Shown: positions 8,185-18,270, numbered from the stretch's first letter. The stretch is DNA of 64,000 bases from Fidelibacterota bacterium (GCA_004124875.1 SCKJ01000002.1:434001-498000), one strand, 5' to 3'. The notes: generated from the letters alone by a model not told the origin. Numbers and translations: made by a program.

Positions 8185-9459
8185 TTACCGCGCCAATGAA
8201 ATTTCAATGGTGTCCTCATTTGCTCCCATGTTCCACTTATGCAGATTCAGGCGAATCCGCCGCTCGGGCATGAGCTTCAAGTACTTTCGCGAGCGCCATA
8301 TTTTGCCCTCCGGGCCCACGATGATTCGACTCCGCGACACCTGCTCGCTGACCCGCAACGTCGAAAGATACGGCGGTGGCAGCGGCATGCCCGGCAGCAG
8401 CCGCTGTGGCAGCACCCATTTTACCGGAGCTTCCGGCGTCAGTTTCAGCCGGGGCCCCATAAATGTCGCGGCATCCTTAAGGTAGCGGCTGATGGATGCA
8501 GCGGCCCATTCACCTTCGAGGGCGGCAACATCGGCAGTTTCCACGCCGCGCAAGAGATTACCGGACGCAAAAATGCCGGGGATGTCGCTTTGCAGCTGCT
8601 GGTCGACCACCGGCCCGTGGGTGTAACTGTCCAAAGGGATGTCCGCGCTACGGGCCAGAGCGTTTTCCGGCAGAAATTTCCCCGATACGATCAGCGTATC
8701 GCACGCTATCGTCCGCTCTGTTCCCGGCAGCAGGTTGCCTTGCCCGTCAACGGCCGCAATTTCGACACCTTCAACCCGGCGGCTTCCCAAAATCTGCTTG
8801 ATGGTATGGCGCGTGTAGAGGGGAACTCTGTGGGGAACCAGCGTGCCCAGGGCAAAGACCTTGCGGCCGATCATGCGCGGACCCTCTTCAACCATGCCCA
8901 CAACTTTTGCCCGCGTCAGGCCAAAAGTGTGCACGGCGGAGAGACCCACATCTTCCGAGCCAAAAACGACAATCCGTTTGCCCGGCAAGGTGTGCATGAG
9001 ATGGATATACTGCTGCGCCTCGCTGGTGCTCATTATTCCGCGGCCCCGAAAGCCTGGCAACAGCAAGGCCGAGCGGGTGGTTTCCCTACAGCCGGTAGCC
9101 ATAAGAATGGCCTCAGCGCGATAGGTTGTATGGCCCCTTGCGCTTACGCAGGTCATTTCCTTGGCCAACGGATCAAGGTTAAAAACAGTGGTGGAGGTGG
9201 CGATGGTGACGCCGGCGTCATAGGCCGCTTTGGCCAGTTTTCGGGCGTATTGGGGGCCGGTCAACAGACGCTTCAGATGGCGAATGGCAAACCCGAAATG
9301 AGCCGTGTGCACCGGGATGCCACCCAACTGCGGCTGCCGCTCCACCACCAGCACGCGCGAGACGCCGAGCTGCTTCAGGCGCACGGAGGCTGCCAGGCCT
9401 GATGGCCCCCCACCGATGATGATCACATCGAAATGGCGGTTATCGCTGGAGACCGGCAT
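8185..9459 (-). CDS. FAD/NAD(P)-binding oxidoreductase associated with GlpA
   Basis: 424 residues. An N-terminal dinucleotide fold (DVIIIGGGPSGLAASVRLK, residues 11-29) is followed by pyridine nucleotide-disulfide-oxidoreductase-like elements: ILMATGCRETTRSALLLPG, a second nucleotide fold GKRIVVFGSEDVGLSA, and FASGNLLRGVETAD for FAD. The C-terminal tail (about 345-424) is less conserved. Similar flavoproteins sit beside GlpA-type dehydrogenases in several bacteria and are thought to pass electrons from glycerol-3-phosphate oxidation to NAD, oxygen or the quinone pool. It lies 14 nt after glpA. The small DUF1667-type partner seen in some such operons is not present. The precise electron acceptor is unknown. 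Confidence 0.8.
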   Translation of the reverse strand: MPVSSDNRHFDVIIIGGGPSGLAASVRLKQLGVSRVLVVERQPQLGGIPVHTAHFGFAIRHLKRLLTGPQYARKLAKAAYDAGVTIATSTTVFNLDPLAKEMTCVSARGHTTYRAEAILMATGCRETTRSALLLPGFRGRGIMSTSEAQQYIHLMHTLPGKRIVVFGSEDVGLSAVHTFGLTRAKVVGMVEEGPRMIGRKVFALGTLVPHRVPLYTRHTIKQILGSRRVEGVEIAAVDGQGNLLPGTERTIACDTLIVSGKFLPENALARSADIPLDSYTHGPVVDQQLQSDIPGIFASGNLLRGVETADVAALEGEWAAASISRYLKDAATFMGPRLKLTPEAPVKWVLPQRLLPGMPLPPPYLSTLRVSEQVSRSRIIVGPEGKIWRSRKYLKLMPERRIRLNLHKWNMGANEDTIEISLAR

Positions 9460-9473
9460 GTGTCATCAACGGC

Positions 9474-10883
9474 TTAGGCGACCAACGATTTTATGTCCAC
9501 GCCATTGTGGTCAAACAGCATGCCGTTGACTTTCGGGGCACAGTTGAATCCCTGACAGCGGCCCATCATGGCCCGGGTCCTTTTGCGGATGGACTTGAGC
9601 GAAGCTGCGCCGATCGGTTCCTGCATGGCGTCTAAAATTTCCTGCTCGCTAACCATTTCGCAGAAGCAGACCATCTGCCCATATTTGGGATTCGCCTTAA
9701 TTCTTTCGACCTGCTGATAAGGCCGGGGGGCATATTCACTCAGACTGTTGAGGCGCCTGTAATCCTTGAAATTGTCCGCTTCCTTCAGGGACAGCCCCAT
9801 GTCGGCCAGGCCCTCGACCACATAGCGCGCAATGGCGAGTGCGCTCGAGAGCCCGGTTGAGCGAATCCCCCCGGCGGTGACGTATCGCCGGTCTCCGTTA
9901 AAAGTGATCTGGTAATCGGAAAATTCCGTGGCCGGACGGGTGCCGGCATAGGTACTGGTAATATCTTCCTGCAGCAGTTCGGGCATCACCTTCGCGCCCA
10001 ATTTTCGAATCTTGTCCATGCCATCCCGGGTAATGCCGGGGGAACCCCGGTCTTCAATATCATCGGCTGTGGGACCCAGGATGACATTCCCGAAAATGGT
10101 GGGTGAAATGAGAATGCCTTTGGTCTTGGGCGTGGGCACCTGCAGCATAATATGACTGACCAGTCTGCTGGCCGCCGTATCAAAAATGATGAACTCCCCT
10201 CTGCGCGGCTTAATATGAAAATTTTCAATGGCCAGGAAGCCGTCCACACTATCGCCCCAAAGTCCGGCGGCATTAATGAGGTATCGGGCATAGTATGAAC
10301 CACTGGTTGTGATCACTTCATGGCACTCGCCGTCAAGCTCCCGCAATCCCGTCACGGTGGAGTTGAGCATCAACCGGGCCCCATTGAGGCAGGCCTGGGA
10401 GGCATAGGCGATGGGCGGCGCAAAAGGATCGACAATGCTTTCATTGGCCACTGAGACCGCCCCCTTCACCCCCGGCGCCAGATGTGGCTCCAAAGCATAT
10501 ATCTCATCGGGAGTCACCCGCTTGACCTCGTCAACGCCATTGCTGGCCGCCCGGGCTATCACTTGATCCAGTTCGTTCTTTTGGTCATCATCATAGGCGA
10601 TGACCAGCGCCCCGATTTTCTCGCAGGGCAAATTCATGGCAGGCGCCACCTGCGTTCTGAACTCGACAGAGCCCGATCCGACCAGACGGGCTTCCAATGA
10701 TCCCGGCTTGGCATCGAATCCTGTGTGCATGATGGCGCTGTTGCCCTTGCTCGTGCCTTCGCCTACATCGGATTCCTTCTCGACCAGAGCAACAGAGAGA
10801 TTATACTTGCTGAGTTCGCGGATGATGGCGCAACCGACGACGCCCCCTCCGATGACGAGTGTATCGAATATCTGCTTTGGCAC
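9474..10883 (-). CDS. glpA: FAD-dependent glycerol-3-phosphate dehydrogenase (GlpA type) with BFD-like [2Fe-2S] tail
   Basis: GTG 10883 is chosen as start because it is immediately followed by PKQIFDTLVIGGGVVG, the DAO-family FAD-binding loop (residues 12-17); the upstream extension overlaps the PorV-like gene and reads as nonsense. The 469-residue protein has the DAO domain with KPRRGEFIIFD and STYAGTRPATE, ending in GGIRSTGLSSALAIARYVVE. The C-terminal BFD-like domain has Cys406, Cys408, Cys443 and Cys448 (CFC... CQGFNC) for a [2Fe-2S] cluster, as in GlpA. Reaction: sn-glycerol-3-phosphate to dihydroxyacetone phosphate. Context with the adjacent oxidoreductase and GlpT-like transporter supports this; other 2-hydroxyacid dehydrogenases of the family are the main alternative. 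Confidence 0.85.
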   Translation of the reverse strand: MPKQIFDTLVIGGGVVGCAIIRELSKYNLSVALVEKESDVGEGTSKGNSAIMHTGFDAKPGSLEARLVGSGSVEFRTQVAPAMNLPCEKIGALVIAYDDDQKNELDQVIARAASNGVDEVKRVTPDEIYALEPHLAPGVKGAVSVANESIVDPFAPPIAYASQACLNGARLMLNSTVTGLRELDGECHEVITTSGSYYARYLINAAGLWGDSVDGFLAIENFHIKPRRGEFIIFDTAASRLVSHIMLQVPTPKTKGILISPTIFGNVILGPTADDIEDRGSPGITRDGMDKIRKLGAKVMPELLQEDITSTYAGTRPATEFSDYQITFNGDRRYVTAGGIRSTGLSSALAIARYVVEGLADMGLSLKEADNFKDYRRLNSLSEYAPRPYQQVERIKANPKYGQMVCFCEMVSEQEILDAMQEPIGAASLKSIRKRTRAMMGRCQGFNCAPKVNGMLFDHNGVDIKSLVA

Positions 10884-10902
10884 GGTAGCTGTAATTTGCT
10901 GG

Positions 10903-11961
10903 CTACAGCGCCAATCCAACTGTGAAGTAGTGCAATTCGCGCAGGAAGCCCCAGTCCACATACGCATAGTCAAGGGTGATCTGCCCAGCGCCGAAGCTGC
11001 GCACCACGAGACCGCCACCCAGGCTGAATCCGCCGGTCCGGTCCTGCAGGAGCAGTGAATTGGCCCCCATACGCAGGCTGACCGCATTCATCAGCAACAG
11101 TTCGGCACCGACATTGATGCTTTCAGTGTCGTTGCTGGGATGCTGAAGATCTGCCACCACGGTCAGATGATTGCCTTCACCAAAGAGCGTCCGCTGATAG
11201 GAGAGGCCAAAGCGGGCCAGCAGCGGCAATTCGAAGGGGTCGGTTTCATAATTGACCCTGATTTTCTCTACGCCGCTGTTCAGGATATCCGGATCAATAA
11301 CGTTGAGCAGGTCACGCCCGGAGAGCTGCAGGGGGCTGCCGAAATTGGAGATGCTGATGCCGATATTCATCCCCTCCAGGCCGGTCTTGTAGAGCACCCC
11401 CACATCCATCGCAAAGCCCTGGCCGGAGGTATGCCAGATTTGCTGCCGGATAAACTTGGAGCTGAGGCCGAACGAAAACCTGTTCGTCAGGTTTAGGGCC
11501 AGCGTCAGTCCCAGGGCGATATCCTGCGCCGTGTAGAATTCGCCGGTGCCCTCTTCCTGGCCGACGATGCGCACAGGCTGCGCCGCGGCGCCAAAATGGG
11601 TTACGCTCAACCCCACGGCGCCACGGCCGGGAATCGGAGCCACAATGCCGGTAAAAGCATATTTAGTGTCGACAAACCAATCAACGTAGGTGAACATGGC
11701 TTCAAATGTAGCAATCCTGCTGATACCGGCCGGATTCCAGTACATGGCTGTGGCATCCTGAGCCAGCGACACAAAAGCCTGCCCCATGCCCATGGCCCTG
11801 GCTCCGACGCCAATCTCCAGAAAGGCCGCAGCGCTAGTGCCGGCATTTGAAGTTTGCTGGGCATGGAGCGGCAGACTCAGGCACAGGACCAGGAGCGCCC
11901 CCATGAAGGGGCCAACCATCGCGATGCCGGGCCGCTGGTCGTGGCCGTGGGGGCCTTTCAT
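10903..11961 (-). CDS. PorV/PorQ-family outer-membrane beta-barrel protein
   Basis: Start chosen at ATG 11961, 4 nt after the stop of the upstream gene; it begins a signal peptide ending LPLHAQ. ATG 11919 is an alternative. The 352-residue protein opens with the family signature: SAAAFLEIGVGARAMGMGQA followed by ATAMYWNPAGIS. Alternating beta-strand segments run to the aromatic terminal strand (LHYFTVGLAL). Known role of PorV in type IX secretion: an outer-membrane shuttle that receives sorting-domain substrates from the translocon; other members are accessory barrel proteins. Here it follows a sorting-domain-like secreted protein and a TonB receptor, an arrangement suggesting a dedicated surface complex. 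Confidence 0.85.
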   Translation of the reverse strand: MKGPHGHDQRPGIAMVGPFMGALLVLCLSLPLHAQQTSNAGTSAAAFLEIGVGARAMGMGQAFVSLAQDATAMYWNPAGISRIATFEAMFTYVDWFVDTKYAFTGIVAPIPGRGAVGLSVTHFGAAAQPVRIVGQEEGTGEFYTAQDIALGLTLALNLTNRFSFGLSSKFIRQQIWHTSGQGFAMDVGVLYKTGLEGMNIGISISNFGSPLQLSGRDLLNVIDPDILNSGVEKIRVNYETDPFELPLLARFGLSYQRTLFGEGNHLTVVADLQHPSNDTESINVGAELLLMNAVSLRMGANSLLLQDRTGGFSLGGGLVVRSFGAGQITLDYAYVDWGFLRELHYFTVGLAL

Positions 11962-11965
11962 CCGG

Positions 11966-14900
11966 TCACTTGATAATCGCAAAGCGGCCCACCTTTTCAC
12001 CCACACCCTCGGCGTCTACATGGAAGAAATAGATGCCAAATGCCACCTCCAGGCCATCTTTGGACAGCAGGTCCCACGCCTCGCGGCCCTTATCAAAGGA
12101 GGTATTATGTTTCAGGACCCGCACCAGTTTTCCACTGACGGAATAAATGCGAATGGTGCACTGCTCAGGCAGATTAACAAACTCCACGCGCCGCTCCCCG
12201 CGGCCCACCAGCGCCGACGACTGTCTCGGCTCCAGCGGATTCACGGCCACGTAGGGATCAGGCACCACATAGATGTTGGCCATGGCATCGAGCTTGTTTT
12301 CTGTGGCGGTCATCCAGCCCTGGGTCGAAAACTCGTATACATCACTGGCCGAGAACGGCTTCAGAGTGGTGACACGCAGCTTCTCGCCCGGCTGCGGCAC
12401 GATCGCGGAATCACCTATCGCGATATCAAATTCAAGTTTCCAGGATGAAACCGCATTTTTCCCCGATAATTCAGCTATGAGCGTCAAAACATCCCCGACA
12501 CCGATGGTGCTGTCAGGATTTTCAGGGTTATCCTCGAAGAAAAAGTCGATAAATCCCGGCTCAGTGAGGTTTCTGATTTTGAAATAGACCGGCATCTTTA
12601 ACGTTGGGACCGGCGAGAAAGATGTATCGGCATACTCGTCAAAAAACTCTATCTCAAAATCGACCGGCATGCCAACCGAAGTGATGTCGGTTCTGACAAT
12701 CAGGTTGCTGCTGCCGAGCCACCGGACGGTGTTGATTTTCGGCTCCGCATGGTTATCGAAGGAAACCTTGAAACCTTCACTGATGGCCTTTTCCAGCTCC
12801 GGATGATCGAAATCGGCATCACGCGACAGCAATGTATCTCCAGAGGTCAGGTTCACGAGCAAAAAGTCTGTTGTGAGCCGTTCCAAGGTCGTATCGCTGA
12901 ACACGATCTGGTAGTCGGCCGCGCGGATCGAGTCCGGCACAGTGATTTCGATAGCGATGCTCCCGGTGGCCGGCCCCTCCACGTGTGCAATTAGGGAGGA
13001 GACGATTGGCGAGGAGACCCCGCCTGCCGGACCGCTGGGCGTAATCTGCACGACATTGCGGCCCAGAGAGATCACCGTTCCCAAAAAGTCGACCTCCACG
13101 ATCTTGCTCGATTCCGTGGGCGAAATTGGCGGAAGATCAGGCTTTTCAACCAGGCCACGCTCAAAGAAATCCGTGTCGTAGCCTTTGTCCACGCCAACCA
13201 GGGCATAAAAATAGGTCCGGCCATTGTCCACCGTGGTGTCGACATAGGAATGCCTCAAACCGGAATCATTGCCCATATCGTAGCTGACGCCCAGGTCCCG
13301 CAACGAAACCGGATGCGCTCCCGTCAGGCCGTCTATCAGATCAAACTGGACCAGCGGCTCCCACAGGACAGGGTTGCCGAAGGCATCGGTGATCACCTTG
13401 ATGTCATTGAAGAAGGGATCGGTTGAGCGGTAAATCTTGTACATGGCGAAATCATGGCCGTAAATGGGGTCCTTCGATTTTTCGCCCTGGGTATCCCACG
13501 TCAGGTAAACTTTGCGATCACCAGCGACGGCCCTGAGCGTGGAGTTCACCGGTGGCCGCGTGAAATCGTAGTCGGCGTCGTAGATGCGCTGCATCGTCCG
13601 TTTGTTGCGCAGGATGTCCGGAAAATCGTTGCCGAAGATTGAGGCGATGGCAAACCGCTCGGAAAATCCGGGCGGCAGATCAAAAAAGCCGGTGCCGTAA
13701 GTAAAGGCCACATCGGTGCCGCTGATCGGGTTGGTAAACTCACCCGGTTGAATTTTCGTCTGCCAGAAATCCTCGTCAGCGCCCATATCGTGCGAGGGCT
13801 CAGAGGCATAATAACTGGTCAGACCTATCTGGTCAATTTCATCATTATCGGTAAACTCGAAATTAGGTTCGCCCAAATTGGGCAGGCCGTTGCCCTGGCT
13901 GCCGTCACCGTCCGGGCCCGAATAGTCCTGATCATCGGGGCCCAGGCCATCCGAACCGACATCATCATTGAGCGGTTCAATATCCAACACGCCGTTGCCG
14001 TTGGCATCTTCGCCATCATCGAAAATACCGTTAAGATTAACGTCCTCGTAGTCCCAGGACCCATTTCCATTGAGGTCGCTGTAGGGTACCCAGTCACCAT
14101 CGTTATCAATACCGTCTTCCTGAGATTCATCAATCATGCCATCGAGGTCGTTGTCAATCCCATCAATGAGACCGGGAGACTGCAAAAAGGCAAATCCAAA
14201 GTACCCGATGGGACGGCCCTGGCGGTCGAGGAAATCGATATCCCACTGGTAGGTAATATCGTCAAAGGCATCGAAATCCGAGGCATCATCATCCGCATCG
14301 CCGCGCCCCAGATCGGCGTCGACATACATGCCGATAATATTTTTGGGCAACGGCCTGTTGCTGGTATTTCGCACCTGATAGATGGAAATGAGGATATCCT
14401 CGGCCAGCGGATTGGCCCATTGGTAATTGCGCACCTCTACCTCCAGCCCGACACCCCGGCGGCCCCCTTCCAGGAAGCTGCGGGTGTCGGTCGAATCAGG
14501 ATAGTAGGCAAATTCGTCATTGCTGCGATCGTCCATCACATAGTAGCTCTCCTGGTCCGCGCGGACGAAGGCGCCATATTCCCCATTCCATCGATTCCGC
14601 CGGGCCCCGGCTAATCCCGGGTGGCTCCCCTCAGGCCAATCGTAAGGCCAGGTTTGGGGGAGGTGGCTCATGGCCGGATATTCAAGGAGATTGATGAGTT
14701 GGCTGTCCAGTTTACCGTTCCGGTTCAAATCTTCGCCCGCATCAAGGATGCCGTTGCCGTTGAGGTCCTCATCAAGCCCCGAGGTGACGATGCCATCGTT
14801 GAAATAGCCGGGCAGCGGTTCCCAACCCCAATTTCGGGTTTCAGGCGTGGGCACATCGCGGCCGGTTCCGCTGTACCGCTCAGAGACGATGTGAATGATG

Positions 14901-15259
14901 GCCCCGGTATCGTTGCTCACCTCGGAGGCGGCGAAGAATGCAAATTCAAAGCCATACAGAACGCCCGAACCGACGGGCCATTCCAGACGCGCCTCAACCA
15001 GCGTGCGACTGCCGAGGTTGCCGAAGTTCGAATATGCCGTGCGGATAAGGTTGCCGGTATGGACGCCCGTCCGATCCAGGAAATAGGCATAGGTTATCTT
15101 TTGCAGCGGCCCGGCCTCGCCTGCCGGGGACGACCCTTCCTGCTTCTGCGCCGCCAACGGTCCGGGCAGCAGCGCCCATAAGATGACAGCGCCTGCTACG
15201 GCCCATACCGCCGGGGGCTTTCGCAGCATGCCCGCAGGCCGCATGCCCGAGGATGCCAT
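11966..15259 (-). CDS. large secreted protein with Asp/Asn-rich Ca-binding-like loops and sorting-like C-terminus
   Basis: I chose ATG 15259 (36 nt below the TonB receptor stop); ATG 15244 and 15229 also precede the signal segment (AVWAVAGAVILWALLPGPLA). The 1097-residue protein has several acidic, thrombospondin-3/dockerin-like stretches (DLNGNGILDAGEDLNRNGKL; SDLNGNGSWDYEDVNLNG; GEDANGNGVLDIEP) likely to bind calcium, then Ig/fibronectin-like regions (about 540-960). The C-terminal domain (RIYSVSGKLVRVLKHN ... AFGIYFFHVDAEG ... FAIIK) resembles type IX sorting domains. Family not recognised. Position between a TonB receptor and a PorV-like protein suggests a surface partner of the receptor (inference). 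Confidence 0.75.
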   Translation of the reverse strand: MASSGMRPAGMLRKPPAVWAVAGAVILWALLPGPLAAQKQEGSSPAGEAGPLQKITYAYFLDRTGVHTGNLIRTAYSNFGNLGSRTLVEARLEWPVGSGVLYGFEFAFFAASEVSNDTGAIIHIVSERYSGTGRDVPTPETRNWGWEPLPGYFNDGIVTSGLDEDLNGNGILDAGEDLNRNGKLDSQLINLLEYPAMSHLPQTWPYDWPEGSHPGLAGARRNRWNGEYGAFVRADQESYYVMDDRSNDEFAYYPDSTDTRSFLEGGRRGVGLEVEVRNYQWANPLAEDILISIYQVRNTSNRPLPKNIIGMYVDADLGRGDADDDASDFDAFDDITYQWDIDFLDRQGRPIGYFGFAFLQSPGLIDGIDNDLDGMIDESQEDGIDNDGDWVPYSDLNGNGSWDYEDVNLNGIFDDGEDANGNGVLDIEPLNDDVGSDGLGPDDQDYSGPDGDGSQGNGLPNLGEPNFEFTDNDEIDQIGLTSYYASEPSHDMGADEDFWQTKIQPGEFTNPISGTDVAFTYGTGFFDLPPGFSERFAIASIFGNDFPDILRNKRTMQRIYDADYDFTRPPVNSTLRAVAGDRKVYLTWDTQGEKSKDPIYGHDFAMYKIYRSTDPFFNDIKVITDAFGNPVLWEPLVQFDLIDGLTGAHPVSLRDLGVSYDMGNDSGLRHSYVDTTVDNGRTYFYALVGVDKGYDTDFFERGLVEKPDLPPISPTESSKIVEVDFLGTVISLGRNVVQITPSGPAGGVSSPIVSSLIAHVEGPATGSIAIEITVPDSIRAADYQIVFSDTTLERLTTDFLLVNLTSGDTLLSRDADFDHPELEKAISEGFKVSFDNHAEPKINTVRWLGSSNLIVRTDITSVGMPVDFEIEFFDEYADTSFSPVPTLKMPVYFKIRNLTEPGFIDFFFEDNPENPDSTIGVGDVLTLIAELSGKNAVSSWKLEFDIAIGDSAIVPQPGEKLRVTTLKPFSASDVYEFSTQGWMTATENKLDAMANIYVVPDPYVAVNPLEPRQSSALVGRGERRVEFVNLPEQCTIRIYSVSGKLVRVLKHNTSFDKGREAWDLLSKDGLEVAFGIYFFHVDAEGVGEKVGRFAIIK

Positions 15260-15294
15260 CGCAGGCGGAGCGCCGGCACGAAACTCTGCGCCGC

Positions 15295-18126
15295 TCAATT
15301 GAACCTCAAGCTGAGGCCCAGCTGAACGCGGCGTGGCTGCGAATACCAATCCTGGTGATTATCTATATCCTGCAAGGTGAACAGGCCGACCAGGCGCCGG
15401 CGCTCCAGTTCTTCCTGAATGGTGAACCGATGGTCTCTGCCGGCGGTGCCCGTGATGGGAAACACCGTCAGTTGATTGCCCTCATCGAGCAGATTGAAAA
15501 CTTTGAGGAAAAATGAGGCTTTAAGTCCGCCCAAAGTAAACGCCTTGTTGGCATAGAAGTCGAGATTGCTTTTCCAGGGCTTGAATTCACTGTTTTTGAA
15601 TTTTGATTTCACATCGAGTCGCAGAGCTTCGGGAGTGTAGGGCTGTCCGCTTGAGAGCCGCCCAATAAAACTGAATACCCAGGCAGATTTTGTGGTGATT
15701 GCCAGGGTCCCGTTGGCCGTATGCCGCTGGTCCCAATCCAGGGGCAACATTTGAGTTTCCGCGTCTCTTACGACACCACCGCCGCTGCCTGCAGTGGCAA
15801 TGATGGCGATGTTGCTGGGGTCGGATTCGTTGCCCATGACGACCTGATAAGTATAGTCGAGCGTGCCGGTCACCGCGCCCGTCGTCTTCTTCATGGAAAC
15901 GGTGATACCTTTGTTAAAGCCAAAGTCCCGGTTGACCCGTCTGTAGTACGTGTTGACGTTGCCCACCAGACGAACAATCTCGAGCCCGAGCAGATTTCTG
16001 AAATCCGAGTAGAACATGGTGAGTTCCAGACCCAGCCCAGGCTGCAGCTCCTGCTGGAGGCCTAACTCGTAGGAGATGGTCCTTTGAGGCAGCAAATCAG
16101 GATTGCCCATGGTGGTTTCATTCAGTCCGCCGATTTTGTACTCGGAATTATCATAGATATAGGCGAACGGCGGCAGCTTGAAAAAATGTCCGTAGGCGAT
16201 ATGCAGCACGCCTCGATCGGAGATGGGGAAGGCCAGGCCCAGGCGCGGACTGAGTTGGGCCTTGGGTTCGGCCTCTATCAGGTCGGTGGCAGAGGTCAGC
16301 GTTACGCTCCCGGTGAGGGGATTGACCCGCGGGTCGGCCAATAAACTGTGATCGGGTTTGAACCAGTCGTAGCGCAGCCCCAGATTAATGATCAGTTCAT
16401 TTAACTCGATCGTATTCTGTATATAGAGATCAAATTCAACCGGGCTATGTTCGTAGCCGATGTCGCTCAGTCCGGTTTCACCAGTATCATCGTCGGGCAA
16501 TTGTGGAGGCACCCAAGTTGCCGGTTTCGATTGGCTTAGAAATTCAGCGAAGGAAAGCGAAGTATCGGTGGGAAAAACGTTGCTGGATAAAGCAGGATCG
16601 TCGGAAATTTCAGGCGTGCGTTGGCGGAATGATATCCGGTGGGCCGTCACATCTCCACCAAACTTGATCAGGCTATATTTGTCGATCTGCCAGCTCCAAT
16701 CCAGTTTGGCCAACAATTTCTCCGCATCAACTTCTTCTCTGCCACGGGGTGTGCCTCCGAGGTTAAACCGGCCCCGTGACGGGGACAGGGTCTGCAGCTG
16801 ATCGCTGGCGATCTCCTCAAAGAGGTACTCGTCGGATTGGGTACGTGTGTAGCTGAAATTTGCCACGTAAAAGGACCTGGGGCTCAAAGTGTGGCTGAAA
16901 TTCAGTATATGGGTCTGATTGTTTTTAAAAATGTGTTTGAGCGCATCCGGAGTAAACCGGTAATCATCGTCATAGACTCGTCCCCTGGAATCTTCAAGAA
17001 AAAGACTGTATGACCCATGCAGCACAGAGAAGGGACGAAACGATACTTTGACATTCAGCGAGAGTCGGTCACGGGGAGTCATCGCCCGCACTGACCCGTC
17101 GCCAGTGAACAGGGAATCGGGAATCGGTATGACCCCGCTCTGGACAGCTGGATCGCTGGAAAATTTGCGGCTATACCAGGTTTCATAAGCGCCTATGCGC
17201 CAGGCATCTTCCGGTTGTGCCAACTGCCGGCCGAAATAATAGCCATCGTCGGAAATGAACCGGCCAAAGAGATAAAATCCCGTTTTCGGCAGCAAGGGTC
17301 CGGAAAACGACCCTTCAACGTTGCGCGTGTTGGCTGGCCGCAGTTGGTCAATACCGGGGTAGAGGCCCGTACGGCCACTGATTCTGTCGCCTCCGTAGCC
17401 TGTCAACTGCCAACTGTAGGATCGACCAGGGTCCTTGGTAATGACGTTTATCACTCCCGACTGGGCCTGGCCATACTCAGCATTGAAAGTGCCACTGATG
17501 ACCTGCAGCTCCTGGATGTTGCCCGTCTCCACATTGAACAGGCTGCCGCCGTCCGTGGAAAATTGGTCACTGATGGGAACGCCGTCGACCAGGTAAGCGA
17601 TTTCCCCGGTCCGGCCCCCTCGTATATGAATGCCGCCACTTTGGTCCAGCACCACGCCCGCCTGGAGTTGAATCAGATCGGAAATATCCTGCACAGGCAA
17701 GTTCTCGATCTGCTCCGCAGAGACAAAGGCCGCCGTGTTGGTGCGGTCAATCTCAATGGCCCGGCGAATACCGGTCACTGTGACGCCTTCCACCTCTATC
17801 GCCTCGGTGCCAAGATTGAAATTTTGAGTCGTGGTCAAGTCCGCATTCACGCGAACCACAATTCTTTGTTCGACAAAACCAATAAAGGTGACTGATAATG
17901 TGTGCTCCCCCGGGGGCACATTCAGAATAAAATAAGCCCCTTCGCCATCGGTGGATGCGCCCAGGCTGGTCCCTACTATCTGTACATTGGCGCCGGGCAA
18001 CGGTTGGCCGGATTCAAGATCAACCACCCGCCCCTTGATTTTCCCGGTAGTGCCGGCTAATGCAATCCCGACTGATATGAGCAGGGTTACGCAGGCTGTG
18101 AATATATTTTTTGCGGCTTGTAACAT
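15295..18126 (-). CDS. TonB-dependent receptor with carboxypeptidase-regulatory-like N-terminal domain
   Basis: 943 residues: signal peptide (to about residue 24), a CarboxypepD_reg-like domain (GKIKGRVVDLESGQPLPGAN, about 28-110), a plug domain (VEGVTVTGIRRAIEIDRTNT; IRGGRTGEIAYLVDGVPISD), then a 22-strand-type barrel ending VQLGLSLRFN. Role: TonB-driven import across the outer membrane of a ligand too large or scarce for porins. It is the first complete operon-like gene after the hairpin at 18223-18270, and the downstream genes suggest a phospholipid- or glycerophosphate-related ligand (inference; the barrel alone does not show it). Confidence 0.9.
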   Translation of the reverse strand: MLQAAKNIFTACVTLLISVGIALAGTTGKIKGRVVDLESGQPLPGANVQIVGTSLGASTDGEGAYFILNVPPGEHTLSVTFIGFVEQRIVVRVNADLTTTQNFNLGTEAIEVEGVTVTGIRRAIEIDRTNTAAFVSAEQIENLPVQDISDLIQLQAGVVLDQSGGIHIRGGRTGEIAYLVDGVPISDQFSTDGGSLFNVETGNIQELQVISGTFNAEYGQAQSGVINVITKDPGRSYSWQLTGYGGDRISGRTGLYPGIDQLRPANTRNVEGSFSGPLLPKTGFYLFGRFISDDGYYFGRQLAQPEDAWRIGAYETWYSRKFSSDPAVQSGVIPIPDSLFTGDGSVRAMTPRDRLSLNVKVSFRPFSVLHGSYSLFLEDSRGRVYDDDYRFTPDALKHIFKNNQTHILNFSHTLSPRSFYVANFSYTRTQSDEYLFEEIASDQLQTLSPSRGRFNLGGTPRGREEVDAEKLLAKLDWSWQIDKYSLIKFGGDVTAHRISFRQRTPEISDDPALSSNVFPTDTSLSFAEFLSQSKPATWVPPQLPDDDTGETGLSDIGYEHSPVEFDLYIQNTIELNELIINLGLRYDWFKPDHSLLADPRVNPLTGSVTLTSATDLIEAEPKAQLSPRLGLAFPISDRGVLHIAYGHFFKLPPFAYIYDNSEYKIGGLNETTMGNPDLLPQRTISYELGLQQELQPGLGLELTMFYSDFRNLLGLEIVRLVGNVNTYYRRVNRDFGFNKGITVSMKKTTGAVTGTLDYTYQVVMGNESDPSNIAIIATAGSGGGVVRDAETQMLPLDWDQRHTANGTLAITTKSAWVFSFIGRLSSGQPYTPEALRLDVKSKFKNSEFKPWKSNLDFYANKAFTLGGLKASFFLKVFNLLDEGNQLTVFPITGTAGRDHRFTIQEELERRRLVGLFTLQDIDNHQDWYSQPRRVQLGLSLRFN

Positions 18127-18222
18127 GGTATACGATAATACGTGTCTTTATCTGGCCACCACTGTAGCCTGGAAGACAAAACGACACAACGGGGAATATT
18201 GCCCTCGATCCGGTCATCAAGC

Positions 18223-18270
18223 ATGAATCTCAGGAGGCGGAGCCAAACCCCACCTCCTGACATTCATTTT
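18223..18270. terminator. strong hairpin between the truncated secreted gene and the TonB receptor gene
   Basis: Inverted repeat: ATGAAT-C-TCAGGAGG (18223-18237) pairs with CCTCCTGA-C-ATTCAT (18253-18267), 14 pairs with one C-C mismatch and a 15-nt loop. On the plus strand it is followed by TTTT. On the minus strand there is no clear T run, so for the minus-strand genes it could be a weak terminator or a 5' leader structure of the TonB receptor mRNA. Confidence 0.5.
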
